A stretch of DNA of 64,000 nt. It comes from Microbacterium sp. UFMG61. Its GTDB lineage: Bacteria; Actinomycetota; Actinomycetes; Actinomycetales; Microbacteriaceae. Shown here in pieces: positions 34,076 through 42,978 of this stretch (the first letter of the stretch is position 1; every line of letters begins with the position of its first letter). The translations under genes were made by a program, and so were the position numbers. The notes below the pieces were generated by a model. That model was not told the origin of the DNA and did not search any database. It worked only from the letters and a program-made list of their open reading frames with translations. The stretch spans positions 5 to 64,004 of the forward strand of contig NZ_JACAFP010000008.1 in assembly GCF_015354505.1 (NCBI RefSeq), in the 5' to 3' direction.

Positions 34076-35440
34076 TCAGCCTGCTTCGATGCGCTCGATC
34101 CGGGCGACCAGACCCGCCCGCTTCGGGGACCGCGCGGGCAGCATCTCGAGAGCCATGCGCAGTGCCTCGGCATCCCCCTGCCCCTCGGGGATGTCGGCAT
34201 ACGCGAGCAGCACGTCGAGGCTCGCCTCGGACAGCATCGCTTCGCGCAGCGCCCCACGCACGCCCTCGCGGAAGTCCTCGACGCCGGGCGACGTGGACTC
34301 GGGCAGCACCGGCCCGCGATACGACGTCAGCGCGACGCGGTGCGCTCCGCGGTCGAGCAGCGAGAGCACGTCGTGGGCGTCGGTCTCGAGCGGCACCGGC
34401 AGACGGTAGGGCCGCGACTCGGGCACGAGCCCCGGCGCATGCTTCTCGAGGACTTTACGCAGGCGCACCATCTCCGGGCGCAGGGTGTCGGGGGATCCCT
34501 CCTCCCCGTAGACGAGCTCTGCGAGACGCTCGGCCGACAGGCCCTGCCGGTGCACGGCGAGCATCAGCAGGATCGCCGCGTGCCGGGCGCTGAGCTCGAT
34601 CATCGCCTCTTCGAGCTCGGTCTCGACCTCCAGGCGCGCGCGGTCTCGGCCGAGCACATGCAGGGTGGCACGGGCGGTCGGCTTGGCGCGCGAGGTGAGA
34701 GTGGTCGCTCGACGCGTGTCGGTGCGCGCGCGCAACCGGGCGACCATCAGTTCCGATTCCACCGCGCGCGCGGTCGCGTCGACCAGCAGGCGCGCCTGCG
34801 TCGAGACGGCGTCGTCTCCTCCGGTGATGTCGATCACGCCGAGCACGCGTCGCGTCTCGGGGTCGCGCACCGGAGCCGCCGTGCACGACCACGGATGCAC
34901 GAGCCGGTTGTAGTGCTCCGCCCCGCGGATCTGCACCGACTGCCCGAGAGTCAGGGCGGTGCCGGGAGCCGTCGTGCCGACGGCATCCTCAGCCCAGTTC
35001 GCGCCCGCGACGAAGCCCATACCCTCGGTCAGCGACTGCAGCTGATGGTCGCCTTCGATCCACAGCAGGCGTCCGGCGTGATCACCGACCGCGATCACGA
35101 CGCCGGAGTCGTCGGTCTCGCCGGGAAGCAGGAGCGTGCGGATCATCTCCATCGCGGAGGCGAGCGGATGCGCGCGGCGATAGGCCTCGAGCTCGTCGCG
35201 CTCGAACTCGATGCGGGGCGTCCCCTCCGGCCCCACTCGTCCGCGCCAGGAACGGACCCACGATTCGCGTACGAGTGGACGCACCTGCAACAGCCTCTGG
35301 TCGTCGAGGTTCCCGGCGATGAGCTCCTCGTGCGCGCGCTCGATGAGCAGCCGAGATGCACCCGGCGAACCTGCGCGTGACTCCTGCCACGACCCGACCA
35401 CGGCCTCTCCCATCGTCGTCGGTGAGCGTGGTCTCAGCAT
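34076..35440 (-). CDS. GAF-domain transcriptional regulator (AcoR-like, without AAA domain)
   Basis: A 454-residue protein. The N-terminal part (SRLLIERAHEELIAGNLDDQ, RPLVRESWVRSWRGRV) and GAF-type sensor (GVVIAVGDHAGRLLWIEGD, GTTAPGTALTLGQSVQI, HPWSCTAAPVRDPETRRVLG) resemble AcoR-type activators. The sigma-54 AAA domain is absent, as usual in actinobacteria. The C-terminal third has a winged-helix-like region (LEEAMIELSARHAAILLMLA, LAELVYGEEGSPDTLRPEMV). It likely senses an alcohol or aldehyde signal and activates the downstream dehydrogenase through the twin palindromes. Start ATG 35440 or ATG 35413; neither has a strong ribosome site. Confidence 0.8.
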   Translation of the reverse strand: MLRPRSPTTMGEAVVGSWQESRAGSPGASRLLIERAHEELIAGNLDDQRLLQVRPLVRESWVRSWRGRVGPEGTPRIEFERDELEAYRRAHPLASAMEMIRTLLLPGETDDSGVVIAVGDHAGRLLWIEGDHQLQSLTEGMGFVAGANWAEDAVGTTAPGTALTLGQSVQIRGAEHYNRLVHPWSCTAAPVRDPETRRVLGVIDITGGDDAVSTQARLLVDATARAVESELMVARLRARTDTRRATTLTSRAKPTARATLHVLGRDRARLEVETELEEAMIELSARHAAILLMLAVHRQGLSAERLAELVYGEEGSPDTLRPEMVRLRKVLEKHAPGLVPESRPYRLPVPLETDAHDVLSLLDRGAHRVALTSYRGPVLPESTSPGVEDFREGVRGALREAMLSEASLDVLLAYADIPEGQGDAEALRMALEMLPARSPKRAGLVARIERIEAG

Positions 35441-35498
35441 AGGAGTCGGATGCCGCTCGCGACACCCCGATCCGGCGCGCCGGAAATGCACACCCCGC

Positions 35499-35530
35499 AC
35501 TACTGTGCACTGCGTGGTAGTGTGCACTGC
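35499..35530 (+). promoter_or_regulatory. Repeated TGTGCACTGC sites before the PadR gene
   Basis: ACTACTGTGCACTGC and TAGTGTGCACTGC stand in direct repeat, each with a TGCACT/AGTGCA-like dyad. The second overlaps a possible -10 (TAGTGT) just before the PadR gene. Auto-repression by PadR is the simplest reading. Confidence 0.5.
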
Positions 35531-35545
35531 ATCGAAGGAGGTCCG

Positions 35546-35899
35546 ATGGACACGACGCAACTGCTCAAAGGCGTACTCGACGTCGCCGTGCTCGCGGTGC
35601 TGCGCGCAGAAGACGGCTACGGCTACGACATCGTGCGGAGGCTCCGGGATGCGGGCCTCGGCGACGTCGGCGACGCCTCGGTCTACGGAACGCTGCGTCG
35701 CCTGTATGCCGCGGGGAGCCTGTCGAGCTACGTGGTGCCCTCCGACGGCGGCCCGCACCGCAAGTACTACGCGATCAACCCCCAGGGCCGTGCGGCGCTG
35801 GAATCCCAGACCGTCACCTGGTTGGACTTCGCCGGCGCGATGTCCGCTCTGCTCACGACCGAGACCGCCGGACCCACCACGATCGGAGAGACCCGATGA
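35546..35899 (+). CDS. PadR-family transcriptional regulator
   Basis: A 117-residue PadR regulator: the winged helix includes KGVLDVAVLAVLRAEDGYGY and GDASVYGTLRRLYAAGSLSS, followed by the wing with GGPHRKYYAINPQGRAAL. These are dimeric repressors that release DNA when a stress compound or drug binds. AAGGAGG lies 5 bases before the ATG at 35546. Its stop overlaps the start of the membrane protein gene as ATGA, a common PadR-partner arrangement. Confidence 0.93.
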   Translation: MDTTQLLKGVLDVAVLAVLRAEDGYGYDIVRRLRDAGLGDVGDASVYGTLRRLYAAGSLSSYVVPSDGGPHRKYYAINPQGRAALESQTVTWLDFAGAMSALLTTETAGPTTIGETR

Positions 35900-36987
35900 A
35901 CGACACAGCCGTCACTCTCGATGACCAGATCCGCTCCTTCGCCGCCGCGGTCCGCGCACATCTCGACGATCTGCCCGCCGACGAACTCGACGAGATCGTC
36001 GGCGGACTTACCGCCGACCTCACCGACCAGGCCGCAGACAACGACGGCGTGCTCGACCTCGGCGACCCGGCGGCGTACGCCGAAGAGCTGCGATCCGCGG
36101 CGGGGCTTCCCCCGCGCACCGAGACGCGGCGGCGAGCGCCCCTCGGCGCGCGGATCGCCTCCTGGCGCACGCGCACGGCGACGAGCATCCGTCGCAGTCC
36201 CCTCGGATCGTGGGTACTCGATCTGCTGCTCGTGCTTCGTCCGGTGTGGTGGGTGCTGCGCGGGTACGGGATGTACGTCGTCGTGCTGTTCTTCGTGCAG
36301 TTCGGCCAGGGTCGCCTCGATCACTGGATGGTGCCGGACACTCTGATCGAGTGGGCCATCACTGCGGTGTTCGCCACCGTCAGCGTGCAGTGGGGGCGAG
36401 GCCAGTGGCTCCCCAAGAACGCCCTGCGCCACATGCGCACCGTGTCGAGCGTCGTGGCGCTCATCGCTCTCGTCGTCGCGCTGCCCGCCGCATTCACACC
36501 GCGAGTCGAGTATGTCGGCGACGAGTACAGACTGCAGAGCGGCCTGCGCCTCGACGGCGTGCAGATCAACAACATCTTCGCGTTCGACGCGGAGGGCAAT
36601 CCGATCGACCAGGTACAGCTCTTCACGGGCAAGGGCACACCGATCAATCTCTACGGTCAGAACGGCGCGCAGACGGCACAGACATCCGACGGGCAGATCG
36701 TCGAGTCCGAGAACGGCGGCGACCAGCAGTTCGGGATGCAGGACGACGGACTGCGGGCGACGATTCCCGGCGACGACTATCGCGGGCGCCCCGTCTGGAA
36801 CGTGTATCCGCTCGACGAGACCGACCTCGACCCGTACTCGCTGATGCCCGAGTTCGAGACGATCAAGCGACCCGAGCCGCCCTTCCAGAAGGCGCCGAGC
36901 ATCGATGCGACGAACGCGACGCCCTCGCCGACACCCTCACCCGCAGACGGCACCGTGCCGTCACCGACCGAGACCCCCGCACCGTGA
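35896..36987 (+). CDS. PadR-linked membrane protein with N-terminal HAAS-like region
   Basis: A 363-residue protein. The first 80 residues (FAAAVRAHLDDLPADELDEI, VLDLGDPAAYAEELRSAAG) look like the helical HAAS domain that commonly accompanies PadR genes. Three or so membrane helices follow (LLLVLRPVWWVL, GMYVVVLFFVQFG, VVALIALVVALPAAF). A long extracytoplasmic part ends in a Pro/Thr/Ser-rich tail. PadR/HAAS pairs are thought to link membrane state to gene control; the role here is unknown. Confidence 0.8.
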   Translation: MNDTAVTLDDQIRSFAAAVRAHLDDLPADELDEIVGGLTADLTDQAADNDGVLDLGDPAAYAEELRSAAGLPPRTETRRRAPLGARIASWRTRTATSIRRSPLGSWVLDLLLVLRPVWWVLRGYGMYVVVLFFVQFGQGRLDHWMVPDTLIEWAITAVFATVSVQWGRGQWLPKNALRHMRTVSSVVALIALVVALPAAFTPRVEYVGDEYRLQSGLRLDGVQINNIFAFDAEGNPIDQVQLFTGKGTPINLYGQNGAQTAQTSDGQIVESENGGDQQFGMQDDGLRATIPGDDYRGRPVWNVYPLDETDLDPYSLMPEFETIKRPEPPFQKAPSIDATNATPSPTPSPADGTVPSPTETPAP

Positions 36988-37048
36988 CCGCCAGGAACGA
37001 GCGGATCATCTCGATCGACATCACCCACCTGGTGCGGGAGGCGCTGGG

Positions 37049-37642
37049 TCACCCCTCCGAGCCGGATGCGTCAGCCGCACCGAGCAGTCCCGCGACGAGA
37101 GCGTCGATCGCGTCATCCGTCGACGACTCGGGGTCGATCGGCGTGGTGAGCCGGTCGAGCAGCAGCCCGTCGATCGCGTAGTGGAAGAGGGCGATCTCGC
37201 GCCGACCGCCGGGTAGCCCGGCCCCGATGGTGAACGCCACGTCCGCATCGAGACCGGCCCGCAGCCACGCCCCGAGCACGGTGGCCACCTCGGGCCGACG
37301 CGCGGCCTCCAGCCGGAGTTCGAACAGGGCGAGGGTGACGTCTCGGTCGGTCGTGAGTCGTCGGACGATGTCTCGCACGTAGTCGGCGAACAGCGCAGGT
37401 CCGGGCTGCTCTCCCTCCCGTCGGCGAAGATCGTCATCGGTGGGCGCGAGCCGCTCGCCGATGCGCTCGACGAGACCCTCGATCAGAGCCTGCCTGCTGC
37501 GGAAGTAGTTCGATGTTGTGCCGGTCGGGACTCCGGCAGCGGCATCCACCGCTCGATGCGTGAGCCCGCGTGACCCTTCCTGTGCGAGCACCGCCAGGCC
37601 CGCATCCGCCAGCTGTCGTCGCCGACCGTCGTTCTTCGCCAT
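37049..37642 (-). CDS. TetR-family transcriptional regulator
   Basis: A 197-residue TetR regulator. The N-terminal HTH reads RRRQLADAGLAVLAQEGSRG and HRAVDAAAGVPTGTTSNYF, followed by the variable helical ligand domain. It is divergent from the reductase gene at 37713, whose promoter region holds a matching inverted repeat. It probably represses that gene and itself; the ligand is unknown. Confidence 0.92.
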   Translation of the reverse strand: MAKNDGRRRQLADAGLAVLAQEGSRGLTHRAVDAAAGVPTGTTSNYFRSRQALIEGLVERIGERLAPTDDDLRRREGEQPGPALFADYVRDIVRRLTTDRDVTLALFELRLEAARRPEVATVLGAWLRAGLDADVAFTIGAGLPGGRREIALFHYAIDGLLLDRLTTPIDPESSTDDAIDALVAGLLGAADASGSEG

Positions 37643-37661
37643 GACGACACCCTAGCGCGAC

Positions 37662-37700
37662 CACTACGCCTGTTGTATGGTAACTGCCACAGATGTAGTG
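37662..37700. promoter_or_regulatory. Candidate TetR operator and promoter between divergent genes
   Basis: CACTAC (37662-37667) and GTAGTG (37695-37700) form an inverted pair with a 27-base gap. In between lies an A/T-rich stretch (TTGTATGGTAACTG) with a plausible -10 (TATGGT). The wide gap makes a simple TetR site uncertain. Confidence 0.4.
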
Positions 37701-37712
37701 AATGGAGAGATG

Positions 37713-38279
37713 ATGCGAGAACTCGTCTACTACGTGGCCGTCACACTCGACGGATTCATCGCCGGGCCGCAGGGCGAATACGACGGCTTCCTGATGGAAG
37801 GCGACCACATGCAGGCGATCAACCGGCGCTTCGCCGCGACGATCCCCACCGACTTCGCGGCCTCCCTCGGCCTCGCGCAGGACACCTCGATGTTCGACAC
37901 GGTGCTGATGGGCTGGAACACCTACGCGATCGGTGGCCTGCCGAGTCCCTATCGGCACCTGCGCCAGATCGTCTTCAGCCGCACGCACACGGCCGTCGGT
38001 GAGAACCTCGAGGTCACCGTCGACGACCCGGTGTCGGTCGTGCGCCGCCTGAAGCAGCAGGAGGGTTCCGCGATCTGGCTGTGCGGCGGTGGAGCTCTCG
38101 CCGCGACGCTCGCCGACGAGATCGACCGGCTCGTGCTCAAGCGACAGCCCGTGCTGTTCGGATCCGGCATCCCGCTGTTCGGCGATCGTCCCTACCGGCC
38201 GCAGCGCTTCGACCTCATCGAGACGACGAGCTATGAGTCGGGCGTCGTGTTCAGTGAGTTCGCCCGTCCGTCGGCGTGA
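37713..38279 (+). CDS. Dihydrofolate-reductase-family protein (RibD C-domain)
   Basis: A 188-residue protein with RELVYYVAVTLDGFIAGPQGE at the N-terminus and GSAIWLCGGGALAATLADEI and LVLKRQPVLFGSGIPLFGD in the second half. This is the fold of bacterial RibD reductase domains; substrates of these stand-alone forms are mostly unknown. The C-terminal segment is the same part that survives as a remnant at 1012-1185. I chose ATG 37713, which spaces better from GGAGA than the ATG three bases earlier. Probably regulated by the divergent TetR gene. Confidence 0.9.
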   Translation: MRELVYYVAVTLDGFIAGPQGEYDGFLMEGDHMQAINRRFAATIPTDFAASLGLAQDTSMFDTVLMGWNTYAIGGLPSPYRHLRQIVFSRTHTAVGENLEVTVDDPVSVVRRLKQQEGSAIWLCGGGALAATLADEIDRLVLKRQPVLFGSGIPLFGDRPYRPQRFDLIETTSYESGVVFSEFARPSA

Positions 38280-38324
38280 TCCCCCCGCGCATACCGCCGA
38301 ACGGGGCCCACGTGGATGCCGAGG

Positions 38325-38390
38325 CCCCGGCTGGCTGACGGGACACCGCGTTCCGGTCAGCCATCCGTGATCCGATCAGCCATCCGGTTC
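38325..38390. repeat. Dispersed GGATGGCTGAC repeat, copy 2
   Basis: GTCAGCCATCCG and ATCAGCCATCCG on this strand are the complement of the two units at 31826-31860, in the same order and with the same ACACCGCG/GGCGTGTC neighbour. GGCTGGCTGAC at 38329-38339 can pair with the first copy. As at the other locus it lies between convergent genes. Confidence 0.7.
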
Positions 38391-38404
38391 GCGAGGCAGC
38401 GCAC

Positions 38405-39832
38405 TCAGGCGCGGGCTGCCCACCACTCCCGAAGTCGCTGCTCCGCAGCATCCGGACCGATGACGCCCTCGTCGAGACGCAGTTCGAGCAGGAACCGGTA
38501 CGCCTCGCCGACCTCGCGACCCGGTGCGATGCCGAGGACCTGCTGGATCTGGTTGCCGTCGAGCTCGGGGCGGATCGAGTCGAGCTCCTCCTGCTCGCGC
38601 AACGTCGCGATCCGCGACTCGATGTCGTCGTAGGCCCCGGCGAGACGCGCGGCCTTGCGCCGGTTGCGGGTGGTGACATCGGCGCGGGTGAGGATGTGCA
38701 GGCGCTCGAGCTGGTCCCCCGCATCGCGCACGTAGCGGCGCACCGCGGCATCCGTCCAGGCGCCCTCGGCGTAGCCGAAGAAGCGCAGATGCAGCTCGAT
38801 GAGCGTCGCGACCGCATCCGTGGTGTCGGTGTCGAAGCGCAGCGCCTGCAGTCTCTTGCGTGCCATGCGCGAGCCGACCACGTCGTGGTGATGGAACGTC
38901 ACCGCGCCGCCGTCTTCGAGCTTGCGGGTGCGCGGCTTGCCGATGTCGTGCAGCAGTGATGCGATGCGCAGCGCCACATCGGGTTCCGCGCCGGGATGCC
39001 GCTGGTGCTCGAGCGCGATGGCCTGGCTCAACACCGTGAGCGAGTGCTCGTAGACGTCCTTGTGGTGGTGGTGCTCGTCGACTTCGAGCCGCAGCGCGCT
39101 GACCTCGGGAAGGAACTCCTCGATGAGTCCGGAGTCGACCAGAACACGGATGCCGCGCACGGGGTCGTCCGTCTGCATCAGGCGCACGAGCTCGGACTGT
39201 ATGCGCTCGGGGCTCACGATCTCGAGCGTCGCACGCAGCCGGGCGATCGCCTCGGAGGTCGCGTCGTCGATGCGGAAGCCGAGCTGAGCGCTGAACCGCG
39301 CTGCCCGCAGCATGCGCAGCGGGTCGTCGCCGAACGAGACCTGCGGGTCGGCCGGGGTGCGCAGAACGCCCGCGATGAGGTCTTCGACTCCCCCGGTCGG
39401 GTCGACGAGCTTCACCGAGGGAACCAGCAGAGCCATCGCGTTGACCGTGAAGTCGCGGCGGTGCAGGTCGGCGTCGATCGTGTCGCCGAACTCGACCGTG
39501 GGCTTGCGGGTCACGCCGTCGTAGCTGTCGGCGCGGTACGTGGTGACCTCGACCTGCTCGCCCTGCACCCGGGCGCCGATGGTGCCGAAGGCGCGGCCGA
39601 TGTCCCACTGCGCGGTCGAGATCGGCTTGACGATGCGGAGGATGTCGTCGGGCAGCGCGTTCGTCGTGAAGTCGAGGTCGTGCGTGGGTCGTCCGAGCAG
39701 GGCGTCGCGCACCGGACCGCCGACGACGGCGAGATCGAACCCGGCGGCGGAGAACGCATCACCGAGGGTGCGGACGACCGGGTTCTCGGCGAGCGCGCCG
39801 AGACGGGCGAGGCCGTCGGCCATGTTGAGCAT
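38405..39832 (-). CDS. pcnA: CCA-adding tRNA nucleotidyltransferase
   Basis: A 475-residue class II CCA enzyme that builds or repairs the 3' CCA end of tRNAs. It has the nucleotidyltransferase GGPVRDALLG (38-47) and the metal pair in DLDFTT, and the downstream RRDFTVNAMAL. The HD-domain motif HDIGKPRTR is near the middle, and the helical C-terminus ends RLREWWAARA. Start ATG 39832 (MLNMADGLARL); the frame is open to 39892. In related genomes it lies close to DUF6049-murJ; here about 11 kb separates them. Confidence 0.95.
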   Translation of the reverse strand: MLNMADGLARLGALAENPVVRTLGDAFSAAGFDLAVVGGPVRDALLGRPTHDLDFTTNALPDDILRIVKPISTAQWDIGRAFGTIGARVQGEQVEVTTYRADSYDGVTRKPTVEFGDTIDADLHRRDFTVNAMALLVPSVKLVDPTGGVEDLIAGVLRTPADPQVSFGDDPLRMLRAARFSAQLGFRIDDATSEAIARLRATLEIVSPERIQSELVRLMQTDDPVRGIRVLVDSGLIEEFLPEVSALRLEVDEHHHHKDVYEHSLTVLSQAIALEHQRHPGAEPDVALRIASLLHDIGKPRTRKLEDGGAVTFHHHDVVGSRMARKRLQALRFDTDTTDAVATLIELHLRFFGYAEGAWTDAAVRRYVRDAGDQLERLHILTRADVTTRNRRKAARLAGAYDDIESRIATLREQEELDSIRPELDGNQIQQVLGIAPGREVGEAYRFLLELRLDEGVIGPDAAEQRLREWWAARA

Positions 39833-39892
39833 GGGTTCCAGCGTACCGGGGTGCGTCCGGGCCGTTCTCTGCCCGGTGGTCGCGGGCGTCAC

Positions 39893-40186
39893 TCAGAAGA
39901 GCGGGTTCTCGCCCTTGGCCTGTGCGACCGCGCGGACTCGCCCCTGCATCAGCCGCATCAGAAGCATGCTCATCAGGAACCCGCCGACCACGGCGACCGC
40001 GACGATGAACCAGATGCCGATCTCGGGATCGATCAGCTCGAAGCCGTAGATCGCGACCGCGAGCAGGACCAGGACCGGCCCCTCGATCAGCGCGAACGTG
40101 ATGAACAGCCGCGTCTGACGCACCATGTACTCCTTCTCGACGGCGCGCACCCGCGCATCGATCGACGACTCCCCCGCGTGGCTCAT
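39893..40186 (-). CDS. Small membrane protein of unknown function
   Basis: A 97-residue protein with two membrane helices (TFALIEGPVLVLLAVAIYGF and IWFIVAVAVVGGFLMSMLLM) and short basic ends. I recognise no family. Its start and spacing suggest it is independent of the CCA enzyme gene, which begins 60 bases downstream. Confidence 0.7.
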   Translation of the reverse strand: MSHAGESSIDARVRAVEKEYMVRQTRLFITFALIEGPVLVLLAVAIYGFELIDPEIGIWFIVAVAVVGGFLMSMLLMRLMQGRVRAVAQAKGENPLF

Positions 40187-40232
40187 GCCCCCACCGTAGC
40201 GGCCAGGCCCGCATCACGCAGCAGGTCGCACG

Positions 40233-40742
40233 TCACGCGCGTAGACGCACGTCATGCAGGCAGACCGCGCCTCGGCAGGGGATGGCCAGCAGATCGTCCT
40301 CGCGAAGATCCGCCGGAAGACGTGCGTGGCCCCGCGCGCTCGGCGTGCCGCCGTCGGCTCCTCCCAGGACGACGGCGTCGTGGGCCGGAGCGGTCGACAC
40401 CCGACCGAGCAGGCGCGTCTCCTCCCAGAGCGCCGCGATGCTCGTCAGCTCGGCATCGACCAGCACCACCCGCTCCCCCGCTTCGCCCGCATGCACCCCC
40501 TCGACGGTCACCATCACGACCGACGCGTCGGCACGCAGCGCCGGCTTCGAATGCGATCCCGGCACCAGAGCATCCGCCGTGTGCACGCACGGTGTCTCGC
40601 AGAGTTCGACGAGACGACGCAGCGAGACCCCGGCGATGATGACGTCGTCGGTGGTGGGATGCGTGTACTCCGGCCATTTCGCGGGTCGGAGCGGGTCGGG
40701 GATCGTGCGGCGGAGGCTGGGGAGCACCGAGGTCAGGGTCAT
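40233..40742 (-). CDS. Protein of unknown function
   Basis: A 169-residue protein. It begins TLTSVLPSLRRTIPDPLRPA and has PTTDDVIIAGVSLRRLVELC, then DASVVMVTVEGV and DAVVLGGADG. I recognise no family. GGAGAC lies just before the ATG at 40742. The frame on this strand is open far upstream, but that part is only the shadow of the phosphoesterase gene. It diverges from that gene and shares its promoter region. Confidence 0.65.
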   Translation of the reverse strand: MTLTSVLPSLRRTIPDPLRPAKWPEYTHPTTDDVIIAGVSLRRLVELCETPCVHTADALVPGSHSKPALRADASVVMVTVEGVHAGEAGERVVLVDAELTSIAALWEETRLLGRVSTAPAHDAVVLGGADGGTPSARGHARLPADLREDDLLAIPCRGAVCLHDVRLRA

Positions 40743-40859
40743 GTCTCCGTTGTAGTCGCGGCGGATCCCGGGCTCCCGGGCGCTGACGCAACCCATGCGA
40801 TCCTGACCCGATCCTCTACGGAACTCCCTCGATCGACGGCCGCGTTCTACGATCGGCAG

Positions 40860-42620
40860 ATGGGTGCAGAACAGAACGAGTCCCCCGCTCAGCCCGACAC
40901 CTCTCGCCGCGGCTTCCTCAAGATGGGTGGCGCCGCCCTCGCCGGCGCGATGGTCGGTGGTGCGGGCGGTGCGGCTATCGGGGCGGGTGTCGCGAATCAT
41001 CGAGACGGCTTCGCCTCCGACCCCGACCCGTTCGTCGCCCTCACTCCGCGCAGCGAGCCCGGATTCGACCATCTCGTCGTGGTGATGGGCGAGAACCGCT
41101 CGTTCGACAACCTGCTCGGCTACCTCTACTCGAAGGACACACTCCCGAAAGGCGAGAGGTTCGAGGGTCTCGCGTTCGGTGCGCACAGCAACACGGCATC
41201 CGACGGCACCGTCGTCGATGCCCACGTCTACACCGGCGACACCGACCGGATCATGAGCCTCCCCGACCCCGATCCGGGTGAGGAGTATCCGCACGTCAAC
41301 ACGCAGATCTTCGGCACCGTCGACCCGAAGGACAACGCCGACCTGTTCGTCGATCAGATGTCTGCGCCCTACAACGCGCCGACGCACGGCGAGAAGGCCA
41401 CGATGTCGGGGTTCCTCGAGGACTACATCATCAACTTCCGGCGGCTGCGCGCGGGCGCGGAGCCGAAGCCGGAGGAAGCCGCCCACATCATGGGATCCTT
41501 CTCGCCCGAGATGCTGCCCGTGCTGTCGACGCTCGCGTCGGAGTTCGCGGTGTTCGATCACTGGTTCGCCGGAGTGCCGTCGCAGACGTTCTGCAACCGC
41601 TCGTTCTTCCACGCGTCGACCTCGCACGGCTTCGTCACCAACCAGGCCGGCGGGGGCTACCGCAAGTGGCTCGACGCGCCCGCTGCCCCCACCGTGTTCA
41701 ATCGCCTCGAAGACGAGAAGGTCAGCTGGAAGGTCTACATCGACAAGCTCCAGCTGGTGTCGTTCACCGGGATGCTGCATGCCGCAGTGCTCGAGAAGTA
41801 CTGGCGCACCGAGCACTTCGGCACGATGGAGGACTTCTATGCCGACGCGAAGAGGGGCACCCTGCCGGCGTACGCGTTCATCGAGCCGCGCATGGTCTAC
41901 GACCACAACGACTTCCATCCGCCCTTCGGATCGCCTCGCGAGAGCGAGGTCGACGGCGAGCCCGTCTACGACAGTGCGATCTCGGACGTGCGGGCGGGTG
42001 ACCGCCTGATCCACGACATCTACGAGGCGGTGCGCACCAGCGCATCGCCGAAGGGATCGAACGCGGTGAACACCCTGCTGCTCATCACCTTCGACGAGCA
42101 CGGCGGATGCTACGACCATGTGCCCCCGCCCTCGGCGACGAAGCCGACGAAAGACACCGAGGCGGGCGAGATGGGCTTCACGTTCGACCGTCTCGGATGC
42201 CGCGTGCCGGCGATCGCCGTGTCGGCGTACACGAAGCGCGGCACCGTCGTGCACGACGAGATGCATCACGGATCCGTCACCGCCACGCTGTCGCGATTGC
42301 ACGGCCTCACGCCGCTGAACGATCGCGACCAATCGGCGAACACGCTCTTCGCCGCCGTGAACCTCGATCAGCCCCGGCATCCCGCCGACTGGCCCGTCAC
42401 GACGCCCGCATACACGCCGCCGAACCCCGAACGAGCCGAACCGAAGCCGGGTGATCCGACCGAGATGAAGCCGCTCACCCCGCCCGCGCGGGGACTGCTC
42501 GGCCTGCTCATCGCCAAGTACGGAAAGCCCGGCGAGCCGGAACCGCAGACCTTCGCGGATGCCTATCGACTGCTGCACGAGCACGGCGAGGAGCTGTTCG
42601 GCCCGCCCTCGGGGAGTTGA
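40860..42620 (+). CDS. Tat-exported phosphoesterase (phospholipase C / acid phosphatase family)
   Basis: A 586-residue protein of the alkaline-phosphatase-like phosphoesterase family (PF04185 type). The twin-arginine signal SRRGFLKMGGAALAGAMVGG (Arg16-Arg17) sends it folded through the Tat system. The catalytic start shows FDHLVVVMGENRSFDNLLGY, with Glu and Asn as metal ligands. Later metal sites are FDEHGGCYDHVPPP and HGSVTATLSRLHGL. Bacterial members cleave phospholipids or phosphate esters outside the cell; the substrate is not readable. Start ATG 40860; the frame is open to 40254. Confidence 0.9.
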   Translation: MGAEQNESPAQPDTSRRGFLKMGGAALAGAMVGGAGGAAIGAGVANHRDGFASDPDPFVALTPRSEPGFDHLVVVMGENRSFDNLLGYLYSKDTLPKGERFEGLAFGAHSNTASDGTVVDAHVYTGDTDRIMSLPDPDPGEEYPHVNTQIFGTVDPKDNADLFVDQMSAPYNAPTHGEKATMSGFLEDYIINFRRLRAGAEPKPEEAAHIMGSFSPEMLPVLSTLASEFAVFDHWFAGVPSQTFCNRSFFHASTSHGFVTNQAGGGYRKWLDAPAAPTVFNRLEDEKVSWKVYIDKLQLVSFTGMLHAAVLEKYWRTEHFGTMEDFYADAKRGTLPAYAFIEPRMVYDHNDFHPPFGSPRESEVDGEPVYDSAISDVRAGDRLIHDIYEAVRTSASPKGSNAVNTLLLITFDEHGGCYDHVPPPSATKPTKDTEAGEMGFTFDRLGCRVPAIAVSAYTKRGTVVHDEMHHGSVTATLSRLHGLTPLNDRDQSANTLFAAVNLDQPRHPADWPVTTPAYTPPNPERAEPKPGDPTEMKPLTPPARGLLGLLIAKYGKPGEPEPQTFADAYRLLHEHGEELFGPPSGS

Positions 42621-42633
42621 CCTCCCGCGGGGG

Positions 42634-42978
42634 TCAGAGATCGAGGAAGTCGCCGAGCCACGCTCGCACGGCGTCGAGACAATCGGGAGTGACGGAGCCC
42701 GCGATTCCTGTGAGGCGCTCCCGAGTGAGCGTGCGTGGCTGCTCGGTCATCACCCACGCGGGGCGATCCAGACCGCTGGGTCCCTCCACGAGGACGTGGT
42801 TGGGCCAGCCGCGGTCGGTGGTCGTGATCGGGAGGGCGATGACGAGCGTGGTGACCGCATCGAGGTAGCCGGCAGACGCCACGACGAGAATCGGGCGATG
42901 ACTGCCCTGCTCACGTCCTCGGATCGGCGCCAGCGTGGCCCACGCCACCGATCCCGGGACCGGTTCGATCGTGGTCAC
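42634..42978 (-). CDS. MazF/PemK-family toxin
   Basis: A 114-residue MazF-type endoribonuclease. PVPGSVAWATLAP, QGSHRPILVVASAGYLDAV and TTLVIALPITTTDRGWPNHV cover the family core, and it ends in the usual helix (TPDCLDAVRAWLGDFLDL). Such toxins cut mRNA at short motifs and stop growth unless held by the antitoxin. It starts with GTG at 42978, overlapping the antitoxin stop as GTGA, so both are made from one message. Confidence 0.88.
   Translation of the reverse strand: MTTIEPVPGSVAWATLAPIRGREQGSHRPILVVASAGYLDAVTTLVIALPITTTDRGWPNHVLVEGPSGLDRPAWVMTEQPRTLTRERLTGIAGSVTPDCLDAVRAWLGDFLDL

Noticed and set aside
40233..42584. Open frame of 783 codons on the minus strand
   Set aside because: Only the last 169 codons look like protein; the rest is antisense to the Tat-exported phosphoesterase, which has clear motifs.
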